From Gluconobacter sphaericus NBRC 12467 (lineage in GTDB: Bacteria > Pseudomonadota > Alphaproteobacteria > Acetobacterales > Acetobacteraceae): DNA of 35,253 nt. The stretch is taken from the NCBI RefSeq assembly GCF_006539125.1, contig NZ_BJMK01000022.1:1-35253 (forward strand), written 5' to 3'. Made by a program: the position numbers and the translations under genes. Shown in pieces: positions 1 through 9,190 of the stretch. The stretch's first letter is position 1. Each line of letters begins with the position of its first letter. The notes below the pieces were generated by a model that was not told the DNA's origin, made no database searches, and saw only the letters and a program-made list of their open reading frames with translations.

Positions 1-1843
1 AGGAGGGACAGTACAACATCCTCCCTATTCATTTTGTATTTCTTGGAAGAAGCACATATTAATATCGGATATGGAACGGATTCTGTGCTCAGAAATGCTA
101 CGTTCGGTGAAGCCATGGAGTTCATATCCGAGACGTAGTTAATCAAAAAAAGGTGTCTCTGTAGGGGATTTATGGGAGTTTTCACGTGTGCCGGTGGCAT
201 AGAAGTTGGCAGTGGAAAGATGCGTTTGGGTGTATGTTTTTCGACATCCAGTATGAAGAGTCGAACGGCTATTTGAGCAATTCGACCGAGCGGTGAGGTA
301 ATTTAACGTTTAAGAATGTAATCGATCTTGCGCCCGAAACGATATACAACAAGGAAGCAGTACACGGCATCGGGGGTGACTCTTGCCGAATATGCGAAAT
401 ACGACGAGAATTACGGGCTGTGAAATGACCCGTCCAAAACAGTGTTATTACAGATATAATTCCAGCACCTAACATGTCCGATTTTGATTGTGTGAGCCTC
501 AATCGGCGCTTTGCATCGTGGCTGACGATGGAAAACCAGCTTTATTAAGCGGGTTCGAGTATGGTTATCTAGGAAAGTACGGATGGTAATTTAGACGTGC
601 ACAGGTGCGAATAGTGTGACGTTCTATAATTTAGCCGTGAAGAAAATGGCGACCTATGTTAGTGATATTTCTGGGAATGTGCGAACACTAAATTTGTTAT
701 TATATAGATACGTTACGACTAGGGTTGTATATATTTTGTATGGATATTCCGTTCAATGTATGGGCGGATGTGCCGAAGGGTCGTCGCTAAACCTATGTAC
801 TGGAGCTTAGCAAAAACGCGATCTTGGTTCTCTCCGAGGTGGGGTTGGCTTACAACTATGATATTCCCGATCTGAACACGATGGTTCAGTCCTATCGCGA
901 GTTCGATATTCACCCTTGGAATGGATTATTATCAATACTTTTGTAAAATATTCCTTGTTCATAACGAGATTTAGTGTGGCGATAAATAAATCGACAAAGA
1001 TTCTGATGAGGGGCAGTCGGTATTGTGTATCCTGACAGACACCTATTGCGATAAGTTAACGTATTATGAAAAATTTGATTGCGCATCCGATGTCGGTTTT
1101 CCAGGTTTGGTTCGTTGGAAATGTAAAATCGGAAACGACTCTCAATTATCAAGTTGGATCGGTTTATCATGGCAAGAACTGGAGGCTGTCATTGGATGAA
1201 ATTACACCGATTTCTCCCATTATATCATTTTCAAACAGATTGGTGTCGAGAGCATTGGCGCGACCTCGACGTATGTGAATAGCGGTGGTGCGATTTATCG
1301 CGAGATTGAACTCGAGGGGCAGTATATTATTGGATGCGGTTTTTGCTTTGTGGTAATTTCCATGTGAATGACGTGAGCTATAAACATAGTAGCGTTCATG
1401 TGGCGACGGCGGATTTAATGGTATTGTTCGGTCTGCTTTATAAAAATGTGAAAGGAATATATTTCTCTCAGATGGGGAAATATGTTGGGCATTACTGGAT
1501 TTTGGGCAGCACCACCAGCTCAGTTTGTTATATTATGTTTGAAAACCAGTACAGAGTCTACGTAAGTATAATAATAAATCTGGTCCCGAGCTGGCGTATT
1601 CATAATATCGGGAGCTTTATGAGCGATATAACGTCGAACCTTAAGATTTCCAACGTCTTTAACAACCGCTCCATCAGGAATTTGCGGGTAACCGGTATTA
1701 TGGTGATGCGTCGCTTTACTGACGTGGAGGCTGACCGTCCGGAGCTGTTCTGGAAAAATCTTACTTCTGTCCTTGCATGGGATCCGGAGTCCGATTGCCT
1801 CTTCGTCCGTTTTAAAGGTGAAAGCCGGGTTCGACTGGCCTGA
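1..1843 (+). pseudogene. Decayed coding region, family not recognised
   Basis: No intact gene is visible, but protein-like stretches on the plus strand are broken by stops and frame changes. One frame reads well from 740 to 943 with a single TAA at 788 (it includes AYNYDIPDLNTMVQSYREFD). A second frame reads from 990 to 1364 with one TGA at 1197 (it includes SIGATSTYVNSGGAIYREIE). A third frame, open from 1334 to 1843, overlaps it and ends in a GC-rich, well-preserved C-terminus (ELFWKNLTSVLAWDPESD). A shorter readable piece starts at 234. Read in order, these look like one protein of at least 400 residues that has lost its frame several times. The left part is AT-richer than the rest of the window. 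I recognise no family. A run of spurious open frames is the alternative, but the ordered same-strand fragments argue against it. Confidence 0.5.
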
Positions 1844-2440
1844 GTCGTCCGTAACGTCCGGCGAGATGATGTCGCATGGTGCGGCAATGTTGGGGGGGCA
1901 AAGGTTCAGGCTGTCCGGTCGTATTATCTGCAGCTGGCTTTAGGGCCGTTGCAAAACTGTTCCGATTAGATCCGGGTCTAGGCGCAGGACGTGGCACCTG
2001 ATTGTCCTGTTAAGGCGTTGTGGAGGGCGTGGGGTGTGGATCATAACCGCCATTCGGCGGGTAGAGCCGTGTCGCTACTGCCGCAGGCCGAGCAGGCGTT
2101 TGTATGTCCCGTATTGCGGAGGTGCAGCGCGGATTACAGGCGTTGTAGACACGGATGGTGCCGGGAATGTACGAGGGGGCTCGGCGTATTTCGCATTGTC
2201 TGCCGGATGATGTGGTGTTTGAGTAGAAGAAAGCTGCGCCGTATCTTCCAGGTGGTGTTGCGACGGAGGTATGGCGGTGATTCTCGGACTATCATAGGTG
2301 TTTGAGGATCAGATGGATGCGGTTCTAGCGTTTGAGCGGTGGCGTTATCCGGGCCGGCATGTGAACGTCAGAGTGAGGATTTTCCATTAGGTGTTCGATA
2401 TAGACGCTTGAGCCACATAATCTGATCCTTTTCTGATACA
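1844..2440 (+). other. Probable degenerate sequence without an intact gene
   Basis: About 600 bases with no convincing gene. The plus strand is G-rich and carries frequent stops in all frames. One short stretch, 2118-2207, reads as plausible protein (ITGVVDTDGAGNVRGGSAYF) before a TGA at 2208, which suggests a further remnant of decayed coding sequence. I see no RNA gene, repeat or promoter that I can support. Confidence 0.4.
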
Positions 2441-2450
2441 GGAGTTTCAT

Positions 2451-2486
2451 AAAAAAAGCCCGACTGGTGGACAGTCGGGCTTTTTC
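2451..2486. terminator. Bidirectional terminator after the DUF3597 gene
   Basis: A perfect 9-bp stem (2458-2466 with 2472-2480, arms GCCCGACTG and CAGTCGGGC) has a five-base loop. It is flanked by seven A on the left and five T on the right, so it can terminate in both directions. On the minus strand it follows the DUF3597 stop at 2514. Confidence 0.85.
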
Positions 2487-2513
2487 ACATTGTCCGTGCG
2501 GACGGGGCGCGGA

Positions 2514-2894
2514 TTAGTGCGTCCAGTCAGCCGGAACCTTGCCACCATTCTTGGCCAGCTCGGCATAGACCTGCTTGATGAGCCAGACGTTCATCGTTGC
2601 GGTGTCGTCCGTGCTGCCCGAATAATGCAGTTCGCCGGCCAGTTCCTTGCGGGACTGGAGCGAGCTGTCGAGGCCGAGCAGCTTCAGGAGGTCCACGATG
2701 GAAGTCTTGTAGTTCAGCGGCTGGCCTGCATTTGCGGCCAGACCGGACAGGACGGCGTCCACATCCACGGGCGCTGCGGCCGGGGCTGCTGCTGCTGGAG
2801 CTGCGGCGGCTTCAGCCGGAGCGGCTGTGGTGGACGGTGTGGCGGCTTCTGCATGTCCGAAGATCTTGGACATGATCGTGCTGAAAAGACCCAT
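2514..2894 (-). CDS. DUF3597 domain-containing protein
   Basis: A 126-residue protein that fits the DUF3597 family. The N-terminus (GLFSTIMSKIFGHAEA) is followed by an Ala/Pro-rich linker at about residues 17-42. The conserved domain comes next, with VDVDAVLSGLAA, SIVDLLKLLGLDSSLQSRKELA and a C-terminal NGGKVPADWTH. The family is a small helical domain of unknown function, common in proteobacteria. The start is supported by an AGGAG Shine-Dalgarno just upstream (ccaacaggagttacactc, then ATG). It lies downstream of ahcY on the same strand, 74 bases after the ahcY stop, and may be co-transcribed. A weak hairpin (2925-2954) without a T run lies between the two. No catalytic motif is visible. Confidence 0.88.
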   Translation of the reverse strand: MGLFSTIMSKIFGHAEAATPSTTAAPAEAAAAPAAAAPAAAPVDVDAVLSGLAANAGQPLNYKTSIVDLLKLLGLDSSLQSRKELAGELHYSGSTDDTATMNVWLIKQVYAELAKNGGKVPADWTH

Positions 2895-2968
2895 GAGTGT
2901 AACTCCTGTTGGTTAAGGAAATCCGGAAGGGTGCAACCGGGATTCCGCCCTTCCTGATCCGCCTCGTC

Positions 2969-4264
2969 TTAGTAGCGGTATTCTTCGTGCTTGAACGGAC
3001 CGTTGACTGGAACGTCGATGTAGTCCGCCTGTTTCTGTGACATTTTGGAAAGTTCTGCACCGACCTTTGCGAGGTGCAGGGCAGCGACTTTCTCGTCCAG
3101 AGATTTCGGCAGGGTGTAGACCTTGACTTCGTACTGGCCGGGCTTTGCCGTCCACAGTTCGATCTGTGCCAGGGTTTGGTTGGTGAAGGATGCAGACATC
3201 ACGAAGGACGGGTGGCCCGTTGCGTTGCCAAGGTTCACCAGACGGCCTTCGGACAGAAGGATGATGCGGCGGTTCGGCGCCAGTTCGATCTCGTCAACCT
3301 GCGGCTTAATGTTGTTCCAGCGGTAGTTGCGCAGGGCTTCGACCTGAATTTCGCTGTCGAAGTGACCGATGTTGCAGACGATCGCACGGTCCTTCATCTC
3401 GCGTACATGGTCGATCGTGATGATATCCACGTTGCCGGTGCAGGTGACGAAAATATCGCCGCGCGGGGCTGCGTTTTCCATCGTGACGACTTCATAGCCT
3501 TCCATGGCGGCCTGAAGGGCGCAGATCGGATCGACTTCGGTCACGAGAACGCGGCAGCCTGCGTTGCGCAGGGAAGCAGCGGAGCCCTTGCCCACGTCAC
3601 CATAGCCGGCAACCACGGCGACCTTGCCCGCCATCATGACGTCCGTGCCGCGACGGATCGCGTCCACGAGGCTCTCACGGCAGCCATACAGGTTGTCGAA
3701 CTTCGACTTCGTGACGCTGTCGTTCACGTTGATGGCCGGAACCTTCAGCGTACCCTTCTTTGACATTTCCCACAGACGATGCACGCCCGTTGTCGTCTCT
3801 TCGGAGATGCCGCGCACGTCCTTGAGCATTTCGGGGTACTTGTCGTGCATCATGATGGTGAGATCGCCACCATCATCGAGGATCATGTTCGGCGTCCAGC
3901 CATCGGGACCGTGGATGGTCTGCTCGATGCACCAGTTGAACTCTTCTTCCGTCAGGCCCTTCCAGGCGAAGACGGGGATGTTCGCTGCTGCGATGGCGGC
4001 GGCGGCATGATCCTGCGTGGAGAAGATGTTGCATGAGGACCAGCGGACCGTGGCGCCGAGGTCGATCAGCGTCTCGATCAGAACGGCGGTCTGGATGGTC
4101 ATGTGCAGGCAGCCGGCAATGCGGGCGCCCTTGAGCGGCTGTGTATCCTTGTACTCTTCGCGAAGAGCCATCAGGCCCGGCATTTCGCCTTCGGCGATGG
4201 AGATTTCCTTACGGCCCCAGTCTGCCAGAGTAATGTCGCGAACCTTGTAATCCTGCGTCGTCAT
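2969..4264 (-). CDS. ahcY: S-adenosylhomocysteinase
   Basis: Cytosolic NAD-dependent enzyme that hydrolyses S-adenosylhomocysteine to adenosine and homocysteine, relieving product inhibition of methyltransferases. The 431-residue protein is family-typical. It has the substrate-domain motifs [12 protein letters not shown] and [16 protein letters not shown], the NAD-binding loop [28 protein letters not shown], and the family C-terminus ending in FKHEEYRY. I chose the ATG at 4264 ([10 protein letters not shown]) because an AAGGG element stands six bases before it. The in-frame ATG at 4285 sits inside a CCCATC/GATGGG hairpin and has no ribosome site. The upstream leader is strongly structured (separate entry). 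With speD in the same window it links SAM use to methionine recycling. Confidence 0.97.
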   Translation of the reverse strand: MTTQDYKVRDITLADWGRKEISIAEGEMPGLMALREEYKDTQPLKGARIAGCLHMTIQTAVLIETLIDLGATVRWSSCNIFSTQDHAAAAIAAANIPVFAWKGLTEEEFNWCIEQTIHGPDGWTPNMILDDGGDLTIMMHDKYPEMLKDVRGISEETTTGVHRLWEMSKKGTLKVPAINVNDSVTKSKFDNLYGCRESLVDAIRRGTDVMMAGKVAVVAGYGDVGKGSAASLRNAGCRVLVTEVDPICALQAAMEGYEVVTMENAAPRGDIFVTCTGNVDIITIDHVREMKDRAIVCNIGHFDSEIQVEALRNYRWNNIKPQVDEIELAPNRRIILLSEGRLVNLGNATGHPSFVMSASFTNQTLAQIELWTAKPGQYEVKVYTLPKSLDEKVAALHLAKVGAELSKMSQKQADYIDVPVNGPFKHEEYRY

Positions 4265-4280
4265 GAAATGGCCCTTGCTG

Positions 4281-4374
4281 CCCATCTTTGGATGGGTGCC
4301 TGTATAAAGGCTTGGGGAAGCTGCGCAAAGGGCGCCCTTACCGGGTCTCTGTCCGCGGCTTCCCCCGACAGGAC
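4281..4374 (-). promoter_or_regulatory. Structured 5' leader of ahcY, possible cis-regulatory RNA
   Basis: In the ahcY transcript this stretch can form nested stems. The arms GGGGAAGC (4358-4365) and GCTTCCCC (4314-4321) pair perfectly over 8 bp. An inner GCG/CGC pair and a self-complementary GGGCGCCC (4330-4337) lie within. An outer CCTGT can pair with ACAGG near 4304. A competing hairpin, GTCCTGTC with GACAG-a-GAC (about 4346-4373), would place the GGGGAAGC arm in its loop. A final hairpin, CCCATC-caaa-GATGGG (4281-4296), sits just before the ribosome site. The layout is riboswitch-like, but it does not match the SAH or SAM-II consensus I remember. Confidence 0.4.
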
Positions 4375-4408
4375 TTTTCAGTCTTACCGTCAGTCTGGAT
4401 GCCTAGCC

Positions 4409-4786
4409 TTATTGGGGTGCCGTGGTCTGTGGGGATGTTTCGGCAGGCGTCGACGCCTTTTTGTGAGAATGGGTGTGCCGGCGATCGAGCTTACGGGGGT
4501 TTTTCTGGTTTGGCGGCACGGGCCCAGTTTCGCTCGTGCTTCTGGTCATGGCGCCCGGAGAACTCGGTGGTGGTTGGTCAGGCTGTTCCGTGATCGTGCG
4601 CGGATTGGTCGGCAGAGCGTTATTGGGCTGGCTGATCGTGGAGTTCTGGGCTTTCTGGATCGCTGACGTGGAGGTCTGTGTCTGATCGTTGCTGGGAGCA
4701 CTAACGGCCTGCGCCATGGCGGAAGGCGCAAGTGCTGCGGTGCCGAGCATAAGGCTGGCAACGAAAAAAGAAGTGCGGAGGGACAT
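4409..4786 (-). CDS. Small exported Pro/Ser/Thr-rich protein, function unknown
   Basis: A 125-residue protein with a clear Sec signal peptide (hydrophobic SFFVASLMLGTAALAPSAMA, likely cut after AMA around residue 25). The mature part is low-complexity and polar, rich in Gln, Asn, Ser, Thr and Pro, with a basic stretch (RKLDRRHTHSHKK) near residues 98-110. It has no cysteines, domains or membrane segments, so a periplasmic, probably disordered protein is likely. The start is supported by AAAGGAAT a few bases upstream. It lies upstream of ahcY on the same strand, with the ahcY leader between them. Function is unknown. Confidence 0.65.
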   Translation of the reverse strand: MSLRTSFFVASLMLGTAALAPSAMAQAVSAPSNDQTQTSTSAIQKAQNSTISQPNNALPTNPRTITEQPDQPPPSSPGAMTRSTSETGPVPPNQKNPRKLDRRHTHSHKKASTPAETSPQTTAPQ

Positions 4787-5031
4787 GAATATTCCTTTCC
4801 GGAGGGAAGCCCCCTAGGTCAGGGGCTGACTCATTGCGTCACAGAATCGTAACAGTCCCAATGGGTGGGAGTTGCATCTACCGGGCCTCACATTTTTGGT
4901 CCGGACAGGTATATTGCGTCCCTTCACCGGGCATGCGAGAAGCCGGACAGGGCTTGTTCCCAGTCCTTTTTCGGATTGTTTCTGTGAAAATCGCCTATCG
5001 GTCCTGAACCCCCTGAGAACAGGAGGATGTC

Positions 5032-6096
5032 GTGTCAGAGAGCACTGCCTACAACTTCCCTTTCACGGTTCTGGATCCCGAACATCAGGAGACCGGCGCT
5101 CCTGCTTTTGCGAATGGTCTTGTCTGGGCTGTTCATGCCGTTCCGGGGCAGGAGCTGCGCACCCTTGGGTCAGCCGAGGTCGAAGCACTTCTGGCGGCAG
5201 GGCGTTCGGTTTCGGATGATGGCTGGTACTGGCTGCATTTCGATACGGTCCACAGTTCGGCGCGCGGATATGTCGCGCATCTGCCTGATCTGCCCGAGGA
5301 CGTCTGCGCCATGCTGGCAGAGACGGAATACGGAATCGCTCTGGAAGCATTCGGCGATCTAATCTGGGGCGCGCTGCCAGCGTTCGATGATGCTTTGTCC
5401 GAAGAGGACCGGGAGATCTGCGCCTGGCGGTTTGCGATGCGTCCGGATCTGTTGATCACGACACGACGCAACCCCATTCCTGTTCTCGGAGCGGCCTATC
5501 GCTCTCTCAGACCGGATCAGATTCCACGGACGCCCGCGGGAATCATCGATCGGGCATTGCGGGAATTTACGGGAACCGTGCGTCGGCAGCTCGGACATCT
5601 TGATGACGAACTGGACAGGGCCGAGGACGTGCTTCTGCTGATCGAGCATCGCTCCGATCTGGGGCATCTGGGTAGTATCGTGGGCAAGGTGCGCCGTCGT
5701 GCGACCGAATTGCGTCGGGTTGTGACGCCGATTGATCGTGTTCTGAAAGACGAGGATCTGGATCTTCCGGATTGGGCCGAGGATGAATTGCGGGACCGGG
5801 CCGAGCGCCAGGTTCATGCAGCACTGGACGATCTGATCGCGCTTCAGGATCGTGCGCGGTCGTTGCAGGACGAGCTGGGGTCCAATCAGGCGGAAGAGAC
5901 CAACCGGCGGCTGTATATCGTCTCGGTCGGGACCACGTTGATGCTGCCCGCAACATTTGTAACCGGGTTCTTCGGCATGAATACCGGCGGGATGTTTCTG
6001 GCTCAGGGATCGCTGGGGACCGTGGAGGCGGGCATTGTTTGTTTCGTCTTCATGAGTGTAACGTTTTTGTTCATGAAGATTGCGCGTCTGCTCTGA
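5032..6096 (+). CDS. CorA/ZntB-family divalent cation transporter
   Basis: Inner-membrane protein of the CorA superfamily, which moves divalent metal ions as a pentamer. The 354-residue protein has the usual layout: a large cytoplasmic N-terminal domain, a long charged helix (about 180-290, rich in Arg/Glu/Asp) and two C-terminal membrane segments. The signature GMN is present as TGFFGMNTGGMF at the end of the first membrane segment. The N-terminal start (YNFPFTVLDPE, later WYWLHFD) resembles ZntB-type members rather than the Mg transporter CorA, so zinc or another metal is possible. The start is GTG at 5032 with a perfect AGGAGG (5021-5026) five bases upstream; no other start fits as well. 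It converges with pdc and shares the hairpin at 6123-6150. Confidence 0.88.
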   Translation: MSESTAYNFPFTVLDPEHQETGAPAFANGLVWAVHAVPGQELRTLGSAEVEALLAAGRSVSDDGWYWLHFDTVHSSARGYVAHLPDLPEDVCAMLAETEYGIALEAFGDLIWGALPAFDDALSEEDREICAWRFAMRPDLLITTRRNPIPVLGAAYRSLRPDQIPRTPAGIIDRALREFTGTVRRQLGHLDDELDRAEDVLLLIEHRSDLGHLGSIVGKVRRRATELRRVVTPIDRVLKDEDLDLPDWAEDELRDRAERQVHAALDDLIALQDRARSLQDELGSNQAEETNRRLYIVSVGTTLMLPATFVTGFFGMNTGGMFLAQGSLGTVEAGIVCFVFMSVTFLFMKIARLL

Positions 6097-6122
6097 TTTT
6101 CTAGCTGAGAGCCGGCTCAAGG

Positions 6123-6150
6123 AAAAACCCCCCGTGCCGGGCACGGGGGG
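6123..6150. terminator. Terminator of pdc (also between corA and pdc)
   Basis: A 10-bp GC stem (CCCCCCGTGC at 6128-6137 with GCACGGGGGG at 6141-6150) is preceded on the plus strand by five A. Transcripts from the minus strand therefore end in five U, as expected of an intrinsic terminator for pdc. It also lies just after the corA-like gene. Confidence 0.85.
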
Positions 6151-6192
6151 CTGTGTAACAGGGACTGATCCGGGAAGGATCAGACGCTTTGT

Positions 6193-7884
6193 TCAGACGT
6201 TTTGCTGTTTGCGGGAGTTTGCGGCGGCAACAGTTTTGCCCCACTGAACCAGTGCCTTGGTGCAGTCCGCACGATCGAGCTTGCACTCGATGAGAGTTGG
6301 ACCACGGGTATTTTTTTTGGCTTTGGCGATGGCTTCAGCCAGTTCTTCGCCCGTCGAGGCATGCAGGCCAAGACCGTATTTGCCGCTTTCTTTACCGGGA
6401 ACGCCCTGGTTGAAGCACTGCATCAGAGCGGCGTAGTCCCAGTTCTGGATGTAATTGTAAGGACCGTCATGAATGGCGATTTCGATAACGTAGCCGTGGT
6501 TGTTTACAAGGAAGATGATGACCGGCAGTTCGTAACGAACCATCTGGGCCACTTCCTGCGCGGTGAGTTGGAACGAACCGTCGCCGACCATGAGGATGTG
6601 CTTGCGTTCCGGCGAAGCGGTGGCGTTGCCGAACATGGACGGAACGGACCAGCCGATGTGACCCCACTGCATTTCCGTCTCGACCTTCGCACCTTCGGGA
6701 AGGTGCATACGCACGGCATTGAACCATGAGTCGCCGGTCTCGGCGAAGAGGGTGGTGTTGCCGTCGACCAGTTCGTTGATCTGGCGGGTCATTTCGTCGT
6801 TGGACAGCGGCTTGGACGGGTCAGCTTTTGGTAGCATGACGGGCTTGTATTCGCTAGTCAGGGCTGCGGACTTCTTCGGAGCCTTCTCGGTCAGGGCCTT
6901 GACGAATTCCTTGAGGCGGAAGCCGTCGAAGGTTTTACCGTTGACGGTCACGCGGTCCGGATCGATTTCAAGAACCTTGCCACCTTTGATAATGCTCGTC
7001 CAACCTTCAGACGAATAATCGTTCCAGACTGGAGCTAGCGAAATCACGGCGTCGGCGCCTTCGATGATTTCCTGTGCTCCAGGGCTGCTGACAGAACCCC
7101 AGTAAACGCCGCGGAAGCCGGGGTGCGTCTCGGGAAAGTAGCTTTTTGCGGCGGCCATGACGGTGACGGGGCAACCGAGCTTGTCAGCCAGTTCGACCGT
7201 CTCTTTGAGGGCTTCGGCTGCGCGCAGCTTGGTACCAACCAGGATGGCGACCTTGTTGGCCTTGTTGAGGAAGCTCAGGCTCTCGTCCAGAGCGGCCTTC
7301 AGGCTGGCTTCGTCCGGACGCGGATGGGCGTGCAGGGACGAGACCGGACCCGGACGGACGCAGGGTGCGGCTGAGATGTTGCAGGCGATTTCAAGATAGG
7401 CCGGCTTCTTCTCGCGCAGCATCGTGCGGATGACGTGGTCGATTTTGTCCGGAGCGACTTCAGCAGATGTAATGCTTTCGGCAGCACAGGTGACGTGCTT
7501 CGCCATTTCCATCTGGTAGCTGTATTCCGTGCCGCCGATCGTGTGGTGCAAGATGTGGCCCGAACCGTGATCGTTGGAGTTCGGAGCACCTGAAATCACG
7601 AGGATCGGCAGGTTTTCGGCATAGGCGCCGCCGAGACCGTTCATGGCGGAGATGGCGCCGACGCTGAAGGTGACTACGGCTGCGGCGGCACCGTTGGCGC
7701 GGGCGTAGCCTTCGGCTGCAAAGCTGCAGTTCAGTTCGTTGCAGTCATAAATTTGCTTCGTGCCGCCCTGTTCGATCAGCTGGTCGAGCAGAACGAGGTT
7801 GTAGTCGCCGGCAACGGCGAAATGATGCTTCAGGCCGATCTGTGTCAGTCGTTCGGCAAGATAATGTCCGACAGTATAAGTCAT
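6193..7884 (-). CDS. pdc: Pyruvate decarboxylase
   Basis: Thiamine-diphosphate enzyme that converts pyruvate to acetaldehyde and CO2, a route typical of acetic acid bacteria and Zymomonas. The 563-residue length matches bacterial PDCs. Numbering agrees with the Zymomonas enzyme at Asp27 (VAGDYN) and Glu50 (CNELNC). The His pair is in [10 protein letters not shown], the ThDP motif runs from [11 protein letters not shown] to FLVNN, and the substrate-site Glu is in [12 protein letters not shown]. The end ([12 protein letters not shown]) is also Zymomonas-like. The start ATG has a TGAGG about ten bases upstream. It stands alone between a 660-base leader/intergenic region and its own terminator, so it is probably monocistronic. 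Acetaldehyde would pass to aldehyde dehydrogenases encoded elsewhere. Confidence 0.98.
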   Translation of the reverse strand: MTYTVGHYLAERLTQIGLKHHFAVAGDYNLVLLDQLIEQGGTKQIYDCNELNCSFAAEGYARANGAAAAVVTFSVGAISAMNGLGGAYAENLPILVISGAPNSNDHGSGHILHHTIGGTEYSYQMEMAKHVTCAAESITSAEVAPDKIDHVIRTMLREKKPAYLEIACNISAAPCVRPGPVSSLHAHPRPDEASLKAALDESLSFLNKANKVAILVGTKLRAAEALKETVELADKLGCPVTVMAAAKSYFPETHPGFRGVYWGSVSSPGAQEIIEGADAVISLAPVWNDYSSEGWTSIIKGGKVLEIDPDRVTVNGKTFDGFRLKEFVKALTEKAPKKSAALTSEYKPVMLPKADPSKPLSNDEMTRQINELVDGNTTLFAETGDSWFNAVRMHLPEGAKVETEMQWGHIGWSVPSMFGNATASPERKHILMVGDGSFQLTAQEVAQMVRYELPVIIFLVNNHGYVIEIAIHDGPYNYIQNWDYAALMQCFNQGVPGKESGKYGLGLHASTGEELAEAIAKAKKNTRGPTLIECKLDRADCTKALVQWGKTVAAANSRKQQNV

Positions 7885-8545
7885 GATTTCAGTACCTCAG
7901 GAGCCATAGGGACGGTCAGATGACTGGATGATCTGACTTACTTAACAGGACCATGCAGTCATCTGACCGAAAATGGCAGGTGACAGGTCACGGGTATCCG
8001 GAAGGACCGCGTAGCCATTGGGACAACAGTGGGGTTGGGAAGAAATCTGGACCTGTCCGTGAAAAGCGTATGAGGCCATTCGGAGTTCGGGTGCAGGTGT
8101 CTGGAGCAGGACGCTGAAAGGTGACGTGCAATCAGGCCCATTAGAAAAACCGAAAACTTCAGGTGTGCGACTTTCTGTCGCTAAACAATGGGCAGTATAA
8201 CAGAAAGAACGGCCCGTTCCGGTATGATGAAATCCAGAAACGGCCAGAAAAAAATCTCTAGATGACATATCTTCCCATGACAGCCGGAAAATAGACCGGC
8301 TTTGTACGAAATACCTATCTGATCCAGACACAGGAATGTTTAGAACAAAAATCCCGTCTGTGAAGGATATCGATCAAATATTAAAATTAATTGAAAAAAT
8401 CCTTATTCATGGGAGGGATTGAATACAGTTGGAAGTCTTCTGTGAAACGGATGAGGACCACAATGGTCTGGTTCCGGTATTTCAGGCTGGAAATAGCGTC
8501 GAGATGTCCTGGCCGATTCTTCCGGCACTGGCTGTGTCTCTGGCT
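7885..8545. other. Long intergenic/leader region upstream of pdc
   Basis: About 660 bases without a convincing gene. It must carry the pdc promoter. On the minus strand a good -10-like TATACT lies at 8199-8194, but no clear -35 stands at the right distance, so I do not call it a promoter. Next to the pdc start is a 14-bp inverted repeat (separate entry). The part around 8360-8400 is AT-rich. A 129-codon open frame on the minus strand (7942-8331) has no ribosome site and no protein-like composition, and I reject it. No clear terminator for the upstream gene (stop at 8546) is seen. Confidence 0.5.
7913..7969 (-). promoter_or_regulatory. 14-bp inverted repeat in the pdc leader
   Basis: The arms CGGTCAGATGACTG (7913-7926) and CAGTCATCTGACCG (7956-7969) are perfectly complementary over 14 bp with a 29-base spacer. 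The spacer holds a third, partial copy (GTCAGATCATC on the minus strand). The structure ends 28 bases before the pdc ATG and leaves the TGAGG ribosome site free. It has no T run, so a terminator is unlikely. It could be an mRNA 5' stabilising hairpin or a pair of operator half-sites. Confidence 0.6.
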
Positions 8546-9190
8546 CTACAGTGTTTCCAGGGCCGGCGTCGGGGCCGTTTGATGGTGTACGGTGACAAGT
8601 GTCGGGGCGGTGTCGATCTGCCATGTCAGTTCGATGGAAGCGCTCGTGCCGGGCATGATCTGGCTGATCTGGGTCAGGGCATCGGTGTTCAGGAACAGGG
8701 GAAGGCTCCTCTCGCCGAACCGGAGGGTCATCTGGTCGTGCACGGGCGGAGTCGGTAGATCTTCGCCGGTGTCGTCTTCCAGCTTCAGTGCATCGGGCGT
8801 TACGAGCAAGGAGAGTCCGCGCAGCATTTCCAGCGTCAGGGGAAGAAAGGTTTCCCACTCATTTTGGTGCGGGGAATAGTAATCCACGAGGCCGGCACCG
8901 AAAGGAACACTGATCAGGTAGGTCTCATGTTCAGGCAGGAAGAATGCGACTCGGTTATGGGGCAGTTCCTGTATTTCGATTTCCGGGAAAGCTTGGGGCA
9001 TGGACACGCGTTTTTCCATGAACGGGCGGCAGGGGAACTGAAAGGCTTCCGGGACAAGGGCGCAGAGCCCCGGGAGGCGGCCTGGCTGGAAAGGGGTACG
9101 GGTTGGAGCATCTTTCAGTGGATCGTGGTCGAGCATCCAGCCATGCCAGTCCATGAACCACAGGCGCAGTGTCGGGGGTGTTTCAGTCAT
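8546..9190 (-). CDS. Conserved-looking hypothetical protein coupled to mutY
   Basis: A 214-residue soluble protein that I do not recognise. It has no signal peptide or membrane segment. It is rich in Pro, Leu and acidic residues, with a Trp-rich start (LRLWFMDWHGWMLDHDP) and a Thr/Pro-rich end. The start is ATG at 9190, because it overlaps the mutY stop as ATGA with GGAG a few bases upstream, a classic translational-coupling arrangement. A longer start at 9226 would lie well inside mutY. Coupling suggests it is made together with MutY, but nothing visible points to DNA repair. It is probably restricted to acetic acid bacteria. Confidence 0.7.
   Translation of the reverse strand: MTETPPTLRLWFMDWHGWMLDHDPLKDAPTRTPFQPGRLPGLCALVPEAFQFPCRPFMEKRVSMPQAFPEIEIQELPHNRVAFFLPEHETYLISVPFGAGLVDYYSPHQNEWETFLPLTLEMLRGLSLLVTPDALKLEDDTGEDLPTPPVHDQMTLRFGERSLPLFLNTDALTQISQIMPGTSASIELTWQIDTAPTLVTVHHQTAPTPALETL

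Noticed and set aside
178-194. A TTTTCACGTGTGCC sequence resembling half a parS site
   Set aside because: Only the left half matches; the right half lacks GAAAC.
4281-4374. Assignment of the ahcY leader to the known SAH or SAM-II riboswitch
   Set aside because: The characteristic conserved core sequences of those classes, as I remember them, are not present; only the general possibility of a structured leader is kept.
4103-4666. A 187-codon open frame on the plus strand across the ahcY leader
   Set aside because: It is antisense to ahcY and the small exported protein, both of which have ribosome sites and better protein features.
4806-4826. AGCCCC...GGGGCT inverted repeat between divergent genes as a terminator
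   Set aside because: The stem is short, there is no T run, and it lies at the 5' ends of both genes; it is more likely incidental.
7942-8331. A 129-codon open frame on the minus strand upstream of pdc
   Set aside because: It has no ribosome site and a random-looking composition, and it overlaps the pdc leader repeat.
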